From positions 124,001 to 188,000 of the forward strand of contig NZ_CAMAPC010000007.1 of assembly GCF_945859825.1 (NCBI RefSeq): a DNA stretch of 64,000 bases. The letters run 5' to 3'. The DNA is from Pseudoalteromonas holothuriae (GTDB taxonomy: Bacteria > Pseudomonadota > Gammaproteobacteria > Enterobacterales > Alteromonadaceae). The notes under the pieces were generated by a model. The model saw nothing but the letters and a program-made list of their open reading frames with translations, was not told the DNA's origin and made no database searches. The position numbers and the translations under genes are program-made. Positions 48,378 to 58,125 of this stretch are shown one piece after another. Each line of letters starts with the position of its first letter. Position 1 is the stretch's first letter.

Positions 48378-49568
48378 CTACATCTTATGCGCATGTTTCA
48401 GTGTCAAAGTTTCTATCACAGTGACCGGAGAATTACTCAATAAACGTAAGTTACCCTCAACGACAACCTGATCACCTTGTTGCAACTGATGATCAGGAGC
48501 CAAAGCAACAAAATTTCCCTTTTGAAATAAAGGTTCTACCGCCAACGGTTTAGCTTGCCGTACGCTTCCTTCTTCGCTTGGCATTCTCTCTACTTTGTAA
48601 ACCAGGGTCCCCAAATGATTTTTTACTATTGCGCTTTGCGGTACGAATAAAAAGGATTTACGCGCCCCATAATTTACCCACGCGGTCAGATTCATACCAG
48701 GGAACAGATCAGCAGCTTCCGTTGGTAGCTGTGCAACCAAATAAAACGCGCCAGATGACTTATCAATCGATTTTACAATACGGATCTGTTGCGACTCCAA
48801 ACTCAGCTCGCCGATGCGTAAAGTAATCGGTTGAGACATAATCTGATCACTGTTGAGCGCAAAGCGCTCTGGTACTTCAACCCAAGCTTCTAAGTAATTT
48901 GATGAATACATTGCTATTGCCGACTCACCCACAGATAACCATTCCCCGAGTTGCGCAAAACGCTCAGTGACTCGACCATCAAATGGGGCACGAATAACAC
49001 TGTCAGAAAAGCGAATTTCCAGTAAGGACAATTCACTTTGATACGACGATAGCAGCGCCTTAGCAGCCTCATACTCGTTCTTAGAACTGATCATTTTAGC
49101 TTCTGTATTTCGCAGCATTTGCTGTGAAACAGCGCCACCAACTTCAGTAGATCGTAGTGCTTCAAAGTCACTTTTGATGTCACTGAAAATTGTTTCCATT
49201 TGATAGACAATGTGCTGCTGCCTTACTACTTCGCTTTTTTGTTTTGCAACCAATGCCTCTAATCGCGCACCATCTAGCGAAATTAACACCTCTCCTCTTG
49301 CTACATCATCGCCAGGGTTAGCGGCCACAGCAGTTACCAAACCACTTTCAGCCGCCGCAAGTCTTGCAAACTCTTTCGCTTTGATATGACCTACTGCTTT
49401 GTAACTTGCGGATGTTTCAGACTGATAAACCGTATTGACTTTTACAATTTGATTGGCATTCGCTTGCAACGTAAAACCACATAATAAACTCACTATGAAC
49501 CAACTCACAGCGGAACTATTCGACGTGTTCATGTTACGCAAATACGATTTCATTTGACGACTAAGCAT
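48378..49568 (-). CDS. RND efflux periplasmic adaptor (membrane fusion) protein
   Basis: This 396-residue periplasmic linker connects the RND pump to an outer-membrane channel. A signal sequence (about SWFIVSLLCGFTLQANA) is followed by a barrel-sandwich hybrid domain (LVTAVAANPGDDVARGEVLISLDG), a long coiled-coil hairpin (about residues 95-190), then FDGRVTERFAQLGEWLSVGE. The gene starts within the last codons of the S12-ABC exporter gene (ATG at 49568, GAGG upstream), so the two are translationally coupled. That links the pump to the peptide cluster. Confidence 0.92.
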   Translation of the reverse strand: MLSRQMKSYLRNMNTSNSSAVSWFIVSLLCGFTLQANANQIVKVNTVYQSETSASYKAVGHIKAKEFARLAAAESGLVTAVAANPGDDVARGEVLISLDGARLEALVAKQKSEVVRQQHIVYQMETIFSDIKSDFEALRSTEVGGAVSQQMLRNTEAKMISSKNEYEAAKALLSSYQSELSLLEIRFSDSVIRAPFDGRVTERFAQLGEWLSVGESAIAMYSSNYLEAWVEVPERFALNSDQIMSQPITLRIGELSLESQQIRIVKSIDKSSGAFYLVAQLPTEAADLFPGMNLTAWVNYGARKSFLFVPQSAIVKNHLGTLVYKVERMPSEEGSVRQAKPLAVEPLFQKGNFVALAPDHQLQQGDQVVVEGNLRLLSNSPVTVIETLTLKHAHKM

Positions 49569-52500
49569 GTAATTCCTCTTTATCTAATAGGAGCATTTTT
49601 CCCATTTCCATTTTTATGATGGTGTCAGCAACATGAAAATAATGGTCGTCATGTGAAATAACTATCACGAGTTTATTTTGACGTTTCAGCTCAGGCAGGA
49701 TCCCCTCATAAAAAACTTTTCTGAATTTAGGGTCTTGATCCGCCGCCCATTCATCAAACAAATAAACAGGACGCTCATCGAGATGACTAACCAACAGCGC
49801 AAGCCTTTTCCGCTGTCCTGTAGAGAGCTTGGTTGATGAAACAACTCCTGAGTCTATTGATACAATGCCTGTTAAGCCCAACGCTTCTAAATGAGCCTCT
49901 ATCTCAGACTGCTTATGGCCTGCCTCAACACCATAGATTTTTTTGAATAAGTGATAGTCACAAAATATTGCTGTGTACAGGGCGCTCAACTGCTCTGAAC
50001 TCACTACTTGACCATCCACTGAAACTGTACCTTCATCAGGTCGGTACAATCCGGTAATTATCTTTGCCAGTGTTGATTTACCGCTACCATTGCCCCCCGT
50101 GATAAAGGTGATTTCTCCGCCTTTAAATTCAAAGTTTATCGGGCCTAATACGAATGACTGACGCTGACCTGTGCTGTCTTGTATTTGATAGCTGTATGTC
50201 ACGTCAGATAAACGAATGCTCTTGGCACTTTTCGTCTCTAACGCTGCTTGAATGTGCGCTTTATTTTCAAGCTCATTTAGATAGTTGGAGAACTGAGACG
50301 CGCGCCCCCAAGCTACTTTGATCTGCATAATTTGCGGTATATTCTGCAAAATGCCATTTACGGGTCCTGTCATGTATAAGAAAACTAATACAAAGGTAGT
50401 TATGTCTGCCGCGGATAAATTGCTAAACAATACGGGGTAGATAAAAGCCACAACCCCCACAACAACGGTAAACAGCAGTTCCCCCATCACCAACACATTG
50501 ACAAATTTGACCCCAGACTTTACGTTACTTTCTCTATATTCTTGGCAACTTGCTTCCATATCTTTGTTAAAATCTCGACTTTTCCCCTCATTCAGATTCA
50601 ACTCTTTCAACCCTGAGATTAAGTCGTTGATAAAATGAAAAAAGTGCTCTTGAATAGTGCGTGCTTTTTCGATGTATGTGTTGACACGCATACCTGCAAT
50701 AAAAAACATGGTAATAGCAACAAATACCACACCAAGGGCCAATAATAAGCCAGTTAAATTCACCGTTCCTAAGTAGATAAAACAGAAAAATAACGTGGTT
50801 GCAGAGGTAATGATTGAAATTAAAAAGTGTGGAAATTGACTGATCAACTCAGCATCATTGTTTAACACGGTTTGGATCTTTTCTTTTTCCACTTTCTCCA
50901 TTTTAAAGTACGGAGATCGTAGAATTTTTCTTACCATATTAATACGCATTTCATAAACGGTTTTATGCGTAATATTAAGCACTTGAGTACGAACAATTTT
51001 TTGCCCTGCAACATATAAAATCATACCAAAGAAAAAAATAATATAAGATTGATTGGCTAACGGATCATCCATGTGGATAGCCATATTAATGGTAAAAATA
51101 CACAATGTATTACCAAGTCCACTTATCGCACCGAGTGTTGCATTAGCAAATATCTGTTTATCACCTTGTGCTCGCCAAGACATGGTAAAAATTAAATACA
51201 AGATAAAGCTGACAGCCGCAATTTGTATCGTGATCAAGGCTGGGATAAATGAAGCAGGAGCCCAAACAGAGACTACTTCCCAAGTAACACCAGAGAAGAA
51301 TAACTGCGGAATGGTGTATAGGCAGATTGCTAAACCGGCCATAAACACTAAACTCACAAGCAGCTTATTTAATACACCTAAAGGACTACCAACTAATTGC
51401 CTATGTCCTTGAATAGCCTGCTTAATTGCAATACATAAAAAAGTGAAACACAACACCGCAAAAGGGAGCGTAAAAATTAGTACAATGGTCGCGACATTAT
51501 CAACATTACGATATTGGTCAGCCTCAAGCTGCACTGGTAAAACACCATTGAGGACACTGTCGATACCACGTGCAATATCTTCAGCATTAGTTGAATTGAT
51601 ATTAGTCAGTACCGCGATTGCTCTGCTTTTGTTCGGCTCAAACATGATAAATGAACCAAATGCAGGGTTAGAGCCGCTGTGCTCAAAACGACCAGCACCA
51701 GATTGAATTAACCACCAGCCAGATGCGTATGATCCCCCAGTAGCAGAAGGCAAAACCTGTCTATTGGGTGCCAAGCTTGCTGCAAAGATTGCGCGCAATG
51801 ACTCTGGCAATGCTTTTTGCCCAATCAATAATTCCAACCACAGAGTGATATCACTAATGTTGCTGGATAGGTATGCAGCAGGCGCATTCGCTCGATAGTA
51901 TGGTGCTTGATAAGGTTCAGCACTACCAAGATAGAAGCTGTGACCTGAAGCAAGCTGGTCTGATGAAAAGTCCGTGTTAACTAAGCCCAGCGGTTGCAAA
52001 ATCTGCGTTTCGACATACTGCTCAAAGCGTTGCGAAGTAACCTGCTCAATGATGGCACCTAACAAGTCATAGTTGATCGTCGCATATTCAAATGTTGAAC
52101 TTGGTAAATGTTTTAACGACATCCCTTTGACGTCTGCAACCAAGGTCGATAGCGCGTCAGGCGAATTAGACACACGAATGAGTGACAGCGTGTCGCTGCC
52201 AATACCTGAGGTGTGATAGAGCAAATCACGCACCGTAACTTGTACGGCATGGCCATTGAAGGTAAGCAACATATCATCTAAATAAACATCAATATTCTGT
52301 GCTAACTCTATTTTGCCTTGCTGTACTAAATGATGAACCGCCAGACCAGTAAATGCTTTTGTGTTTGAAGCTAATTCAAATCGAGAGTCTGGGCTTAAAG
52401 GCACACCGGTTTGCGTATTTGAGAATCCTAGCAAGCCCTGATAAACAATCTCACCGCCATCCAATACGACAGCAGCGACACCAGGAAGTTCTTGCTCAGC

Positions 52501-52662
52501 AACTTGTTGCTTAATATAGGCCGCTACCTCAGAAGCGCTCTCATCCATTTTAATAATAGTCTGAGGTAATTCTGCTTTGTCAGTGTATGAATACACTAAG
52601 GCCATCACACTCAATATACATGTGAGTAAAGCCAATTTTATATATTTTCCAGCTAACATCAT
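49561..52662 (-). CDS. S12 peptidase fused to a cyclic-peptide-type ABC exporter
   Basis: This is a 1033-residue fusion. Residues 7-26 are an export helix. A periplasmic serine-peptidase/beta-lactamase-like domain (~40-380) has S99-N-T-K102 (SxxK), Y193 in FEYATINYDLL, and HSGSN as the third motif; the usual YxN Asn is Thr here. Three helices follow (~388-412, 428-450, 460-490), then an exporter of the PvdE/SyrD class with GGNGSGKSTLAK (Walker A), LSTGQRKRLALL (signature), VYLFDEWAAD (Walker B) and ISHDDHYF. The SxxK-to-Tyr spacing is close to that of ClbP. Peptidase-ABC fusions of this type (ZmaM) activate and export N-acyl-D-Asn prodrugs. It lies between the C-A-T-E NRPS and the RND genes. 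Confidence 0.9.
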   Translation of the reverse strand: MMLAGKYIKLALLTCILSVMALVYSYTDKAELPQTIIKMDESASEVAAYIKQQVAEQELPGVAAVVLDGGEIVYQGLLGFSNTQTGVPLSPDSRFELASNTKAFTGLAVHHLVQQGKIELAQNIDVYLDDMLLTFNGHAVQVTVRDLLYHTSGIGSDTLSLIRVSNSPDALSTLVADVKGMSLKHLPSSTFEYATINYDLLGAIIEQVTSQRFEQYVETQILQPLGLVNTDFSSDQLASGHSFYLGSAEPYQAPYYRANAPAAYLSSNISDITLWLELLIGQKALPESLRAIFAASLAPNRQVLPSATGGSYASGWWLIQSGAGRFEHSGSNPAFGSFIMFEPNKSRAIAVLTNINSTNAEDIARGIDSVLNGVLPVQLEADQYRNVDNVATIVLIFTLPFAVLCFTFLCIAIKQAIQGHRQLVGSPLGVLNKLLVSLVFMAGLAICLYTIPQLFFSGVTWEVVSVWAPASFIPALITIQIAAVSFILYLIFTMSWRAQGDKQIFANATLGAISGLGNTLCIFTINMAIHMDDPLANQSYIIFFFGMILYVAGQKIVRTQVLNITHKTVYEMRINMVRKILRSPYFKMEKVEKEKIQTVLNNDAELISQFPHFLISIITSATTLFFCFIYLGTVNLTGLLLALGVVFVAITMFFIAGMRVNTYIEKARTIQEHFFHFINDLISGLKELNLNEGKSRDFNKDMEASCQEYRESNVKSGVKFVNVLVMGELLFTVVVGVVAFIYPVLFSNLSAADITTFVLVFLYMTGPVNGILQNIPQIMQIKVAWGRASQFSNYLNELENKAHIQAALETKSAKSIRLSDVTYSYQIQDSTGQRQSFVLGPINFEFKGGEITFITGGNGSGKSTLAKIITGLYRPDEGTVSVDGQVVSSEQLSALYTAIFCDYHLFKKIYGVEAGHKQSEIEAHLEALGLTGIVSIDSGVVSSTKLSTGQRKRLALLVSHLDERPVYLFDEWAADQDPKFRKVFYEGILPELKRQNKLVIVISHDDHYFHVADTIIKMEMGKMLLLDKEELHA

Positions 52663-52703
52663 AGTCTCCTTCGCTAGCTTAATTAACCTGTAATACCCAT
52701 CAA

Positions 52704-55700
52704 TTACTGAAATAACTCTTCTAAATCAGACATATCTAAATCAACTGTAGAAAAATCAGAAGGCGTAAACTCAACTTCATCCGAAGACATGCAGCAATCC
52801 GCTATATTGGCCAGTTGTTGGCGATAATTGCTCATTAAACACTGCATTTGGCTGTGAGCTAGCAAGCTATGGCTGTAATTTAGCTCCACTGTAATCTCAC
52901 CATTTAAAGCCGCGACATTAATCTCAATTAGTGCGCTTAAATGATTGTTTGGGTCTTGATGCAAAGCTAAGTCTTCAAGCACCATTTGCGACGCAGCACC
53001 ATTGTTGGACATATCTCCTAAAAAATTAAATCGTAGTGTCTGTGCCTGTACACTTGGTTGTGCAGTTTTTAAATACTTGAGCAATCCATAACTTTCACCA
53101 TAATCAGGTATGGCTGCATAGCTTTCTTTAACTTGCTTGATAGTATCGGTCATTGAACCTTGATTAAGTGGTAACTGCCAAGGAAAAATAGCTGTAAACC
53201 AACCAATTACATCACTTAATTGCATCTCGTTGTGATGCCTACCATGGCCTTCAAGTTCAATAGTTACAAACTCATCAGCACCCAGTTCGCTTAGTGATAA
53301 CGACAAGGCTGACAGCATTAACAATACAGGCTCAGTACTGAAGCGATGATTGGCTACGGTGAGTAGTTGTTGACTTAAATCCGAGGTTAACGTTTCGCGA
53401 ATTTGCGACAGTGTTGATGCTTTCGCTTGAACTAACTGACTGGCCTCCATCTCTAGCAGCGCTGAAATACCGTTGAAATGGCTATCAATGTTCATCCAGT
53501 ATGTATGTGCATTGGCACTTATTGCGCTATGACTCAGCTGCTCAGTTGCTTTTTTTAAGTTATATCTGGGTTGCTTGGGCGAATAACTTTGTGTACTTAT
53601 CTGTGTCTCTAACATCATATTTAGTCGATTGATAAGTATCCGCCATGAGATACCGTCGACAACTAAATGATGAATACATAGCGCCAATTTGCCAGCTTGC
53701 CATCCAGCACTAAAGAGCTTTCCTTTTGCTATATCTATGTCATTAACCAATATAGCGCTATCGGTGGTATCGTGAAGCACAACTTCATTATTTTCGGTGT
53801 AAAATGGCACTTTGCTCGCAGCTGGCCAAGCCAAACTGAGTTCGTCATATTCTGATACCAGATTGTTTAGCAACTGAGCAATAACTTGTTTAGGTAAAGT
53901 ACTATCAAGCGATAGCAAAGCAATATGACAGTAACCATTTGGGTTTTCTAAATTTAGACTGCTAAACCAAGCCATGGCTGGCGTTACTAGTACCTCACCC
54001 TGTCTCTCATGCGCACTCAAGACTGCAATTTTGTTAAGCGCAACACAATATCCAGCCATTGTCGCAAAATTATTACTGTTTAGGATATCTTTGACTTCAA
54101 GCACTATGCCTCGTTCTCGCAACAAAGAAGACAGTGAGATAGCCTTAATTGAGTCGCCACCAGATAAGGTAAAATTGTCATGTTCAGATAGCTGTTCTTT
54201 ACCAAGTATGTTACATGCAGAAGCTGTTAAAACAGGTAAAATCGCACGGCTTGCATCACTACTTCCGCTGTGGGTCACACTCTGTTCAGGTTCGGGTAAT
54301 TCATTGGTATCAACCTTGCCGTTGACAGTTAATGGCAACTCATCAAGCTCAATAAAAAACGCAGGGACCATATATGCTGGAAGTTTTGCAGCAACCAATG
54401 CCTGCCAGTTAACGTTACGGTGTTCAGTCAATGCTAGGTAGGCACACAAAAACTTTGCGTCTCCTCTAGATTTTATCACCACCTTGGCATTTTTTACCTG
54501 ACTGCACTCTCGTAGGCATTGTTCAATCTCGCCGCTTTCTATGCGATAACCATTGAGCTTTATTTGATGATCGCGTCGGCCATAAAAATGGATAAGCTCA
54601 CCGTCACTGCTGGCAATGTCACCAGTTTTATAAAGCCGACCTTGATCAAATGGGTTGGCTATGAATACGCTCGCGGTTAAATCTGGTGCATTAATGTATC
54701 CTTTTGTGACCCCCGCACCGCCGATATATAACTCGCCTTTTTGTCCATCCAAAACTGGCTCTAAATTTTCATCCAGAATATAAATAGCCGTATTAGCAAT
54801 AGGCTTACCAATCGCGACCTCATTATCATGGGTTGCGTTGCTATCAAATAAGTATGTCATCGAACCGACAACCGTTTCAGTGGGGCCATATTCATTAAAA
54901 ATACTGACTTGTCGCCCAGTTTTCTGCTGCAACTTCTTTGCCGCATCCACACTTAAGCTTTCTCCACCTAGGATAAATGTGGTCAACCTCGAAGTGTCTG
55001 TGATCACTTCATTGAGCAAATTTAAATGGGCTGGGGTTAATTTGATCACATCGCATACGTTGTCTGTTACGATTTTATGCAATATGTTCGCTTGGTCATG
55101 TTTGGGCGGGTATACCACCATTTTGGAGCCTGCTATCAACGGACAGTAAATAGAGGTCACGGTCAAATCAAAAGCAGGTGAAGAGTAAAGTGCCATAGCG
55201 CTTCGTCCACCGCTTTGCAAATACGTATCCGCAGCCCAAGTTACATAATTTGCGAAACCACCATGAGTTACATTAACCCCTTTTGGCTGACCTGTTGAAC
55301 CTGACGTAAAAATAATATATGCGCTATCGTTAGCACTAATGTCAGGCCAGTCAACGCTGTCGCCGCACGACTGAGAACTTACAAACAAGTTTGCCACCGT
55401 GATCTGTGCAGCAAACAATCCTTGATGAATGTCCGCGTCACAGATCAGTAAACGACTGTTAGTTTGCTGTAAAATGTAGCTGACTCTAGCAGATGGCGTT
55501 GCCACATCAACCGGACAATAGGCTGCACCACACTTTAAAATAGCAAGCATAATAACCACTAACTCCCAACAAGGAGTCATTGCTACTGTCACTATATCTC
55601 CCGGTATAACACCTTGGCGCTGCAACTGAACAGCGACCAAATTTACTTTGCTCATCAGTTCATGATAAGACAACTGCAATCCGTCTTGCTCTATGGCGAT

Positions 55701-57104
55701 GTTTGCTGGTGACTGCCGGCTGATTGTTTCAATGTGACTCATCACACTAGTAAATGGCTGGCTATTTGAGTCAATGAAGTTGTAACGTGAAAGGAGCGTT
55801 TGCTTGGTTTGACTGTCCATACTGCGTAATTGAGCAACACACAACGTACTATCACATAAAAACTGCTGCATTATAAAAAATAGCTGTGAGGCCATTTGCG
55901 CAATATCACCTGCTTGATAGCATGATGATTTGTAGTCAATATAAAGGTTGCTTGAGGCAGCATCGGTTTTCGGGGTTAATACCCATTGCAGATCATGATC
56001 TTGCGCACCGCTGAAAACTTCAAAGTTGCTCGCTGGCACTGCACCGTAACACTCAACATTTTGACCTTTATAATAGTTAACAGACATATGATATAGACGA
56101 CGTTGGCCGCTTTGAGCTAGTGACAAGGCAGAAACAAGCTCTTCATATGGATACTTTTGATGCCGATAATCTTGGCGTAAGGTGGCATTAACCTGCTCAA
56201 CAAATTGTGCCAACGTTGCTTGTGTGTTTACTGAAAACCGTGCGCAAACCGTGCTAGTAAGCATGCCTAGCTGATGCTTGGACTTAGCACATGTGCGATT
56301 AAATACAGGTAACCCAACGGTAAGATCTAGTACTCTTGTACGTAAATACATTTGAAGTACAGCCGTTGCCACTAACAAGGTATTTTCAGTGCAATGATAT
56401 TGTTCACATAACTGCGCAAACATAGCGGTTTGTTCGTCACTCAGCGTTAGTTTAAAGCGCTCAGCCTGAGCATCATTTCCTGCTGGAAACATACTAAGAT
56501 CAGGCAAGGTAGCAAACTTTTGTTGCCAATATTGAGCGTCTTTTTCATATCTATTAGCGTGACGATATTTTTCTTCTTGTTGAAAAAGGAACTCAAAATC
56601 AGTATCCGTTGCATCAACACTATCCGCTTCTGTGCATTGACTATATGCTTTTGAAAGTTGGCGACTAATTTGCGCGAACGTCCAACCATCAGCAATAAAG
56701 TGGTGCAATTTGATAAAAAAGCCCTGTGTGTTGTCATGCCCTTTTAGCAGCACAAACTCAAACAGCGGCGCGTTTTCAAACTGCATCGCAATAGACATTT
56801 GCACTGACGCCCAATTTAAGATTACAGTTTGTGCATCTTGCTCATCAAAATACTGCACTGGGAACTCAGTTCGCTCTGCATCACAAAGAACCTGGGTATG
56901 TTCGCCATTGATACAACGATATTGCATCCTTAATATCGGGTTCAAATTTAGCAATTGAGTAATGCACTGACTGAGTCTGTCAAAGTCAACTTGGCCATCA
57001 AACAGAACCACCCCACCCAGATTGTGCATGGGGCTTGTTGGCAGCATTAACTGTGAATAACAAACGCGCTTTTGTGCGCTGAGCAATGGATACTTCTTCG
57101 TCAT
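52704..57104 (-). CDS. NRPS C-A-T-E, predicted D-Asn loading (ClbN-like)
   Basis: This single-module nonribosomal peptide synthetase has 1466 residues. The C domain (1-430) has LHHFIADGW (~133). The A domain (~450-950) has YIIFTSGSTGQPKG (~598) and NGKVDTNELP. Aligning FDLTVTS, VIKLTPAHL, FILGGE, FNEYGPTETVVG and the last Lys gives the code DLTKIGEVGK, which matches the Asn code in all but one conservative position. The T domain has LSGGDSIKAI (~980), and the E domain has CIHHLVVDGISWRIL (~1143) and RFNFLGDMS, typical of epimerases. The layout and size are those of the colibactin loader ClbN, whose C domain adds a fatty acyl group to Asn. The start lies 1 bp after the sbnB stop. Confidence 0.93.
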   Translation of the reverse strand: MTKKYPLLSAQKRVCYSQLMLPTSPMHNLGGVVLFDGQVDFDRLSQCITQLLNLNPILRMQYRCINGEHTQVLCDAERTEFPVQYFDEQDAQTVILNWASVQMSIAMQFENAPLFEFVLLKGHDNTQGFFIKLHHFIADGWTFAQISRQLSKAYSQCTEADSVDATDTDFEFLFQQEEKYRHANRYEKDAQYWQQKFATLPDLSMFPAGNDAQAERFKLTLSDEQTAMFAQLCEQYHCTENTLLVATAVLQMYLRTRVLDLTVGLPVFNRTCAKSKHQLGMLTSTVCARFSVNTQATLAQFVEQVNATLRQDYRHQKYPYEELVSALSLAQSGQRRLYHMSVNYYKGQNVECYGAVPASNFEVFSGAQDHDLQWVLTPKTDAASSNLYIDYKSSCYQAGDIAQMASQLFFIMQQFLCDSTLCVAQLRSMDSQTKQTLLSRYNFIDSNSQPFTSVMSHIETISRQSPANIAIEQDGLQLSYHELMSKVNLVAVQLQRQGVIPGDIVTVAMTPCWELVVIMLAILKCGAAYCPVDVATPSARVSYILQQTNSRLLICDADIHQGLFAAQITVANLFVSSQSCGDSVDWPDISANDSAYIIFTSGSTGQPKGVNVTHGGFANYVTWAADTYLQSGGRSAMALYSSPAFDLTVTSIYCPLIAGSKMVVYPPKHDQANILHKIVTDNVCDVIKLTPAHLNLLNEVITDTSRLTTFILGGESLSVDAAKKLQQKTGRQVSIFNEYGPTETVVGSMTYLFDSNATHDNEVAIGKPIANTAIYILDENLEPVLDGQKGELYIGGAGVTKGYINAPDLTASVFIANPFDQGRLYKTGDIASSDGELIHFYGRRDHQIKLNGYRIESGEIEQCLRECSQVKNAKVVIKSRGDAKFLCAYLALTEHRNVNWQALVAAKLPAYMVPAFFIELDELPLTVNGKVDTNELPEPEQSVTHSGSSDASRAILPVLTASACNILGKEQLSEHDNFTLSGGDSIKAISLSSLLRERGIVLEVKDILNSNNFATMAGYCVALNKIAVLSAHERQGEVLVTPAMAWFSSLNLENPNGYCHIALLSLDSTLPKQVIAQLLNNLVSEYDELSLAWPAASKVPFYTENNEVVLHDTTDSAILVNDIDIAKGKLFSAGWQAGKLALCIHHLVVDGISWRILINRLNMMLETQISTQSYSPKQPRYNLKKATEQLSHSAISANAHTYWMNIDSHFNGISALLEMEASQLVQAKASTLSQIRETLTSDLSQQLLTVANHRFSTEPVLLMLSALSLSLSELGADEFVTIELEGHGRHHNEMQLSDVIGWFTAIFPWQLPLNQGSMTDTIKQVKESYAAIPDYGESYGLLKYLKTAQPSVQAQTLRFNFLGDMSNNGAASQMVLEDLALHQDPNNHLSALIEINVAALNGEITVELNYSHSLLAHSQMQCLMSNYRQQLANIADCCMSSDEVEFTPSDFSTVDLDMSDLEELFQ

Positions 57105-57105
57105 A

Positions 57106-58125
57106 CTACACCCGATTCATATCGTAGAAAAATTCATCTATTTGTGTAGTACTCTCTGATTGAACAGCTTCGCTATACACTTTATAGCCCACCGCTAAAT
57201 CTAAAATTCCCATACCAAAAGGCGAAAACACTACTGGCTTATCACGTTTTAATGCTTCAGTTCCAGCAAGAATATCTGCCAGCGTGCCTGTGACAAAGTC
57301 TCTATTGCCTACCAATTGTTCGGTTAGGTGTGCTGATGTATTTGCTTTCATACAATGTTCAACATCGTCAAATACATTGTAAGAGGCAAGGATCACTTTA
57401 GGGTCTAAATCACGCAGCGACACATGCAACACAATTGGGTTGTGAGAGAACGCAGCTAAGTTAGCTATATGCGGCTCCCCTGCCGAAGTTGCAAAAGTAA
57501 CAATGGAACTTTGCTGAATTAATGCGTCGGCACTAGCAGCGATCATGATTTCTGTATTTTTAAGCTGCGGGAAGTCTTTTTGTATACGCGCTTTAAACTG
57601 CTCAGCATAGCTTTCATTTGCATCAAATAGATGTAGGTTTTCAATTTCCCAACCACAACCTGCAAAAAACGCAATAATGTAGCGTGCAATTAAGCCCGTT
57701 CCTATTACTCCTAAGTTGACTACTTTCTTTTGCTTGCCATTTAGATGATATGCGGCAGAAACCGCAGACGCCGATGTTCTTGAAGCACTGATAATACTCG
57801 ACTCTAAACATGCGAACGGATAACCCGTCTCAAGATCATTCAAAATTAAAACTGCTGACGCTCTGGGAATACCTTGCTGGATATTTTTAGGAAAGCTTGA
57901 GATCCACTTCATACCACTGATTTTAACGGCATCGTCTATATATGCAGGCAGGGCGATAATACGTGCCTCTGGCTTTTTCTCAAATCGTAAGAAGTAGCTA
58001 TCGGGATTGTGAGCATTACCCGCTTGATAAGCAAGGTAAGTTTGCTCAACTATATCAACAATATCTTGATAGTTATTACTTATCACATCATTAACAACTT
58101 TGCCGCTAATTACTTCAAAATTCAT
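57106..58125 (-). CDS. sbnB: 2,3-diaminopropionate biosynthesis protein SbnB
   Basis: This 339-residue NAD-dependent dehydrogenase of the ornithine cyclodeaminase/mu-crystallin family has GVIGTGLIARYIIAFF (~140) for the dinucleotide, the substrate segment GMKWISSFPKN, and FSPFGMGILDLAVG near the end. SbnB oxidises and hydrolyses N-(1-amino-1-carboxyl-2-ethyl)-glutamate to L-2,3-diaminopropionate and 2-oxoglutarate. The pairing with SbnA (11-bp overlap) and the NRPS context support the specific name over a generic cyclodeaminase. The product is a likely NRPS building block. Confidence 0.92.
   Translation of the reverse strand: MNFEVISGKVVNDVISNNYQDIVDIVEQTYLAYQAGNAHNPDSYFLRFEKKPEARIIALPAYIDDAVKISGMKWISSFPKNIQQGIPRASAVLILNDLETGYPFACLESSIISASRTSASAVSAAYHLNGKQKKVVNLGVIGTGLIARYIIAFFAGCGWEIENLHLFDANESYAEQFKARIQKDFPQLKNTEIMIAASADALIQQSSIVTFATSAGEPHIANLAAFSHNPIVLHVSLRDLDPKVILASYNVFDDVEHCMKANTSAHLTEQLVGNRDFVTGTLADILAGTEALKRDKPVVFSPFGMGILDLAVGYKVYSEAVQSESTTQIDEFFYDMNRV

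Noticed and set aside
49561..52662. Beta-lactamase resistance gene
   Set aside because: The S12 domain is followed by three helices and an ABC exporter and sits beside an Asn-loading NRPS, so a prodrug peptidase is the better reading.
52704..57104. Second C domain at the end of the C-A-T-E protein
   Set aside because: The DGISWRIL motif and the FNFLGDMS segment fit an epimerisation domain rather than a condensation domain.
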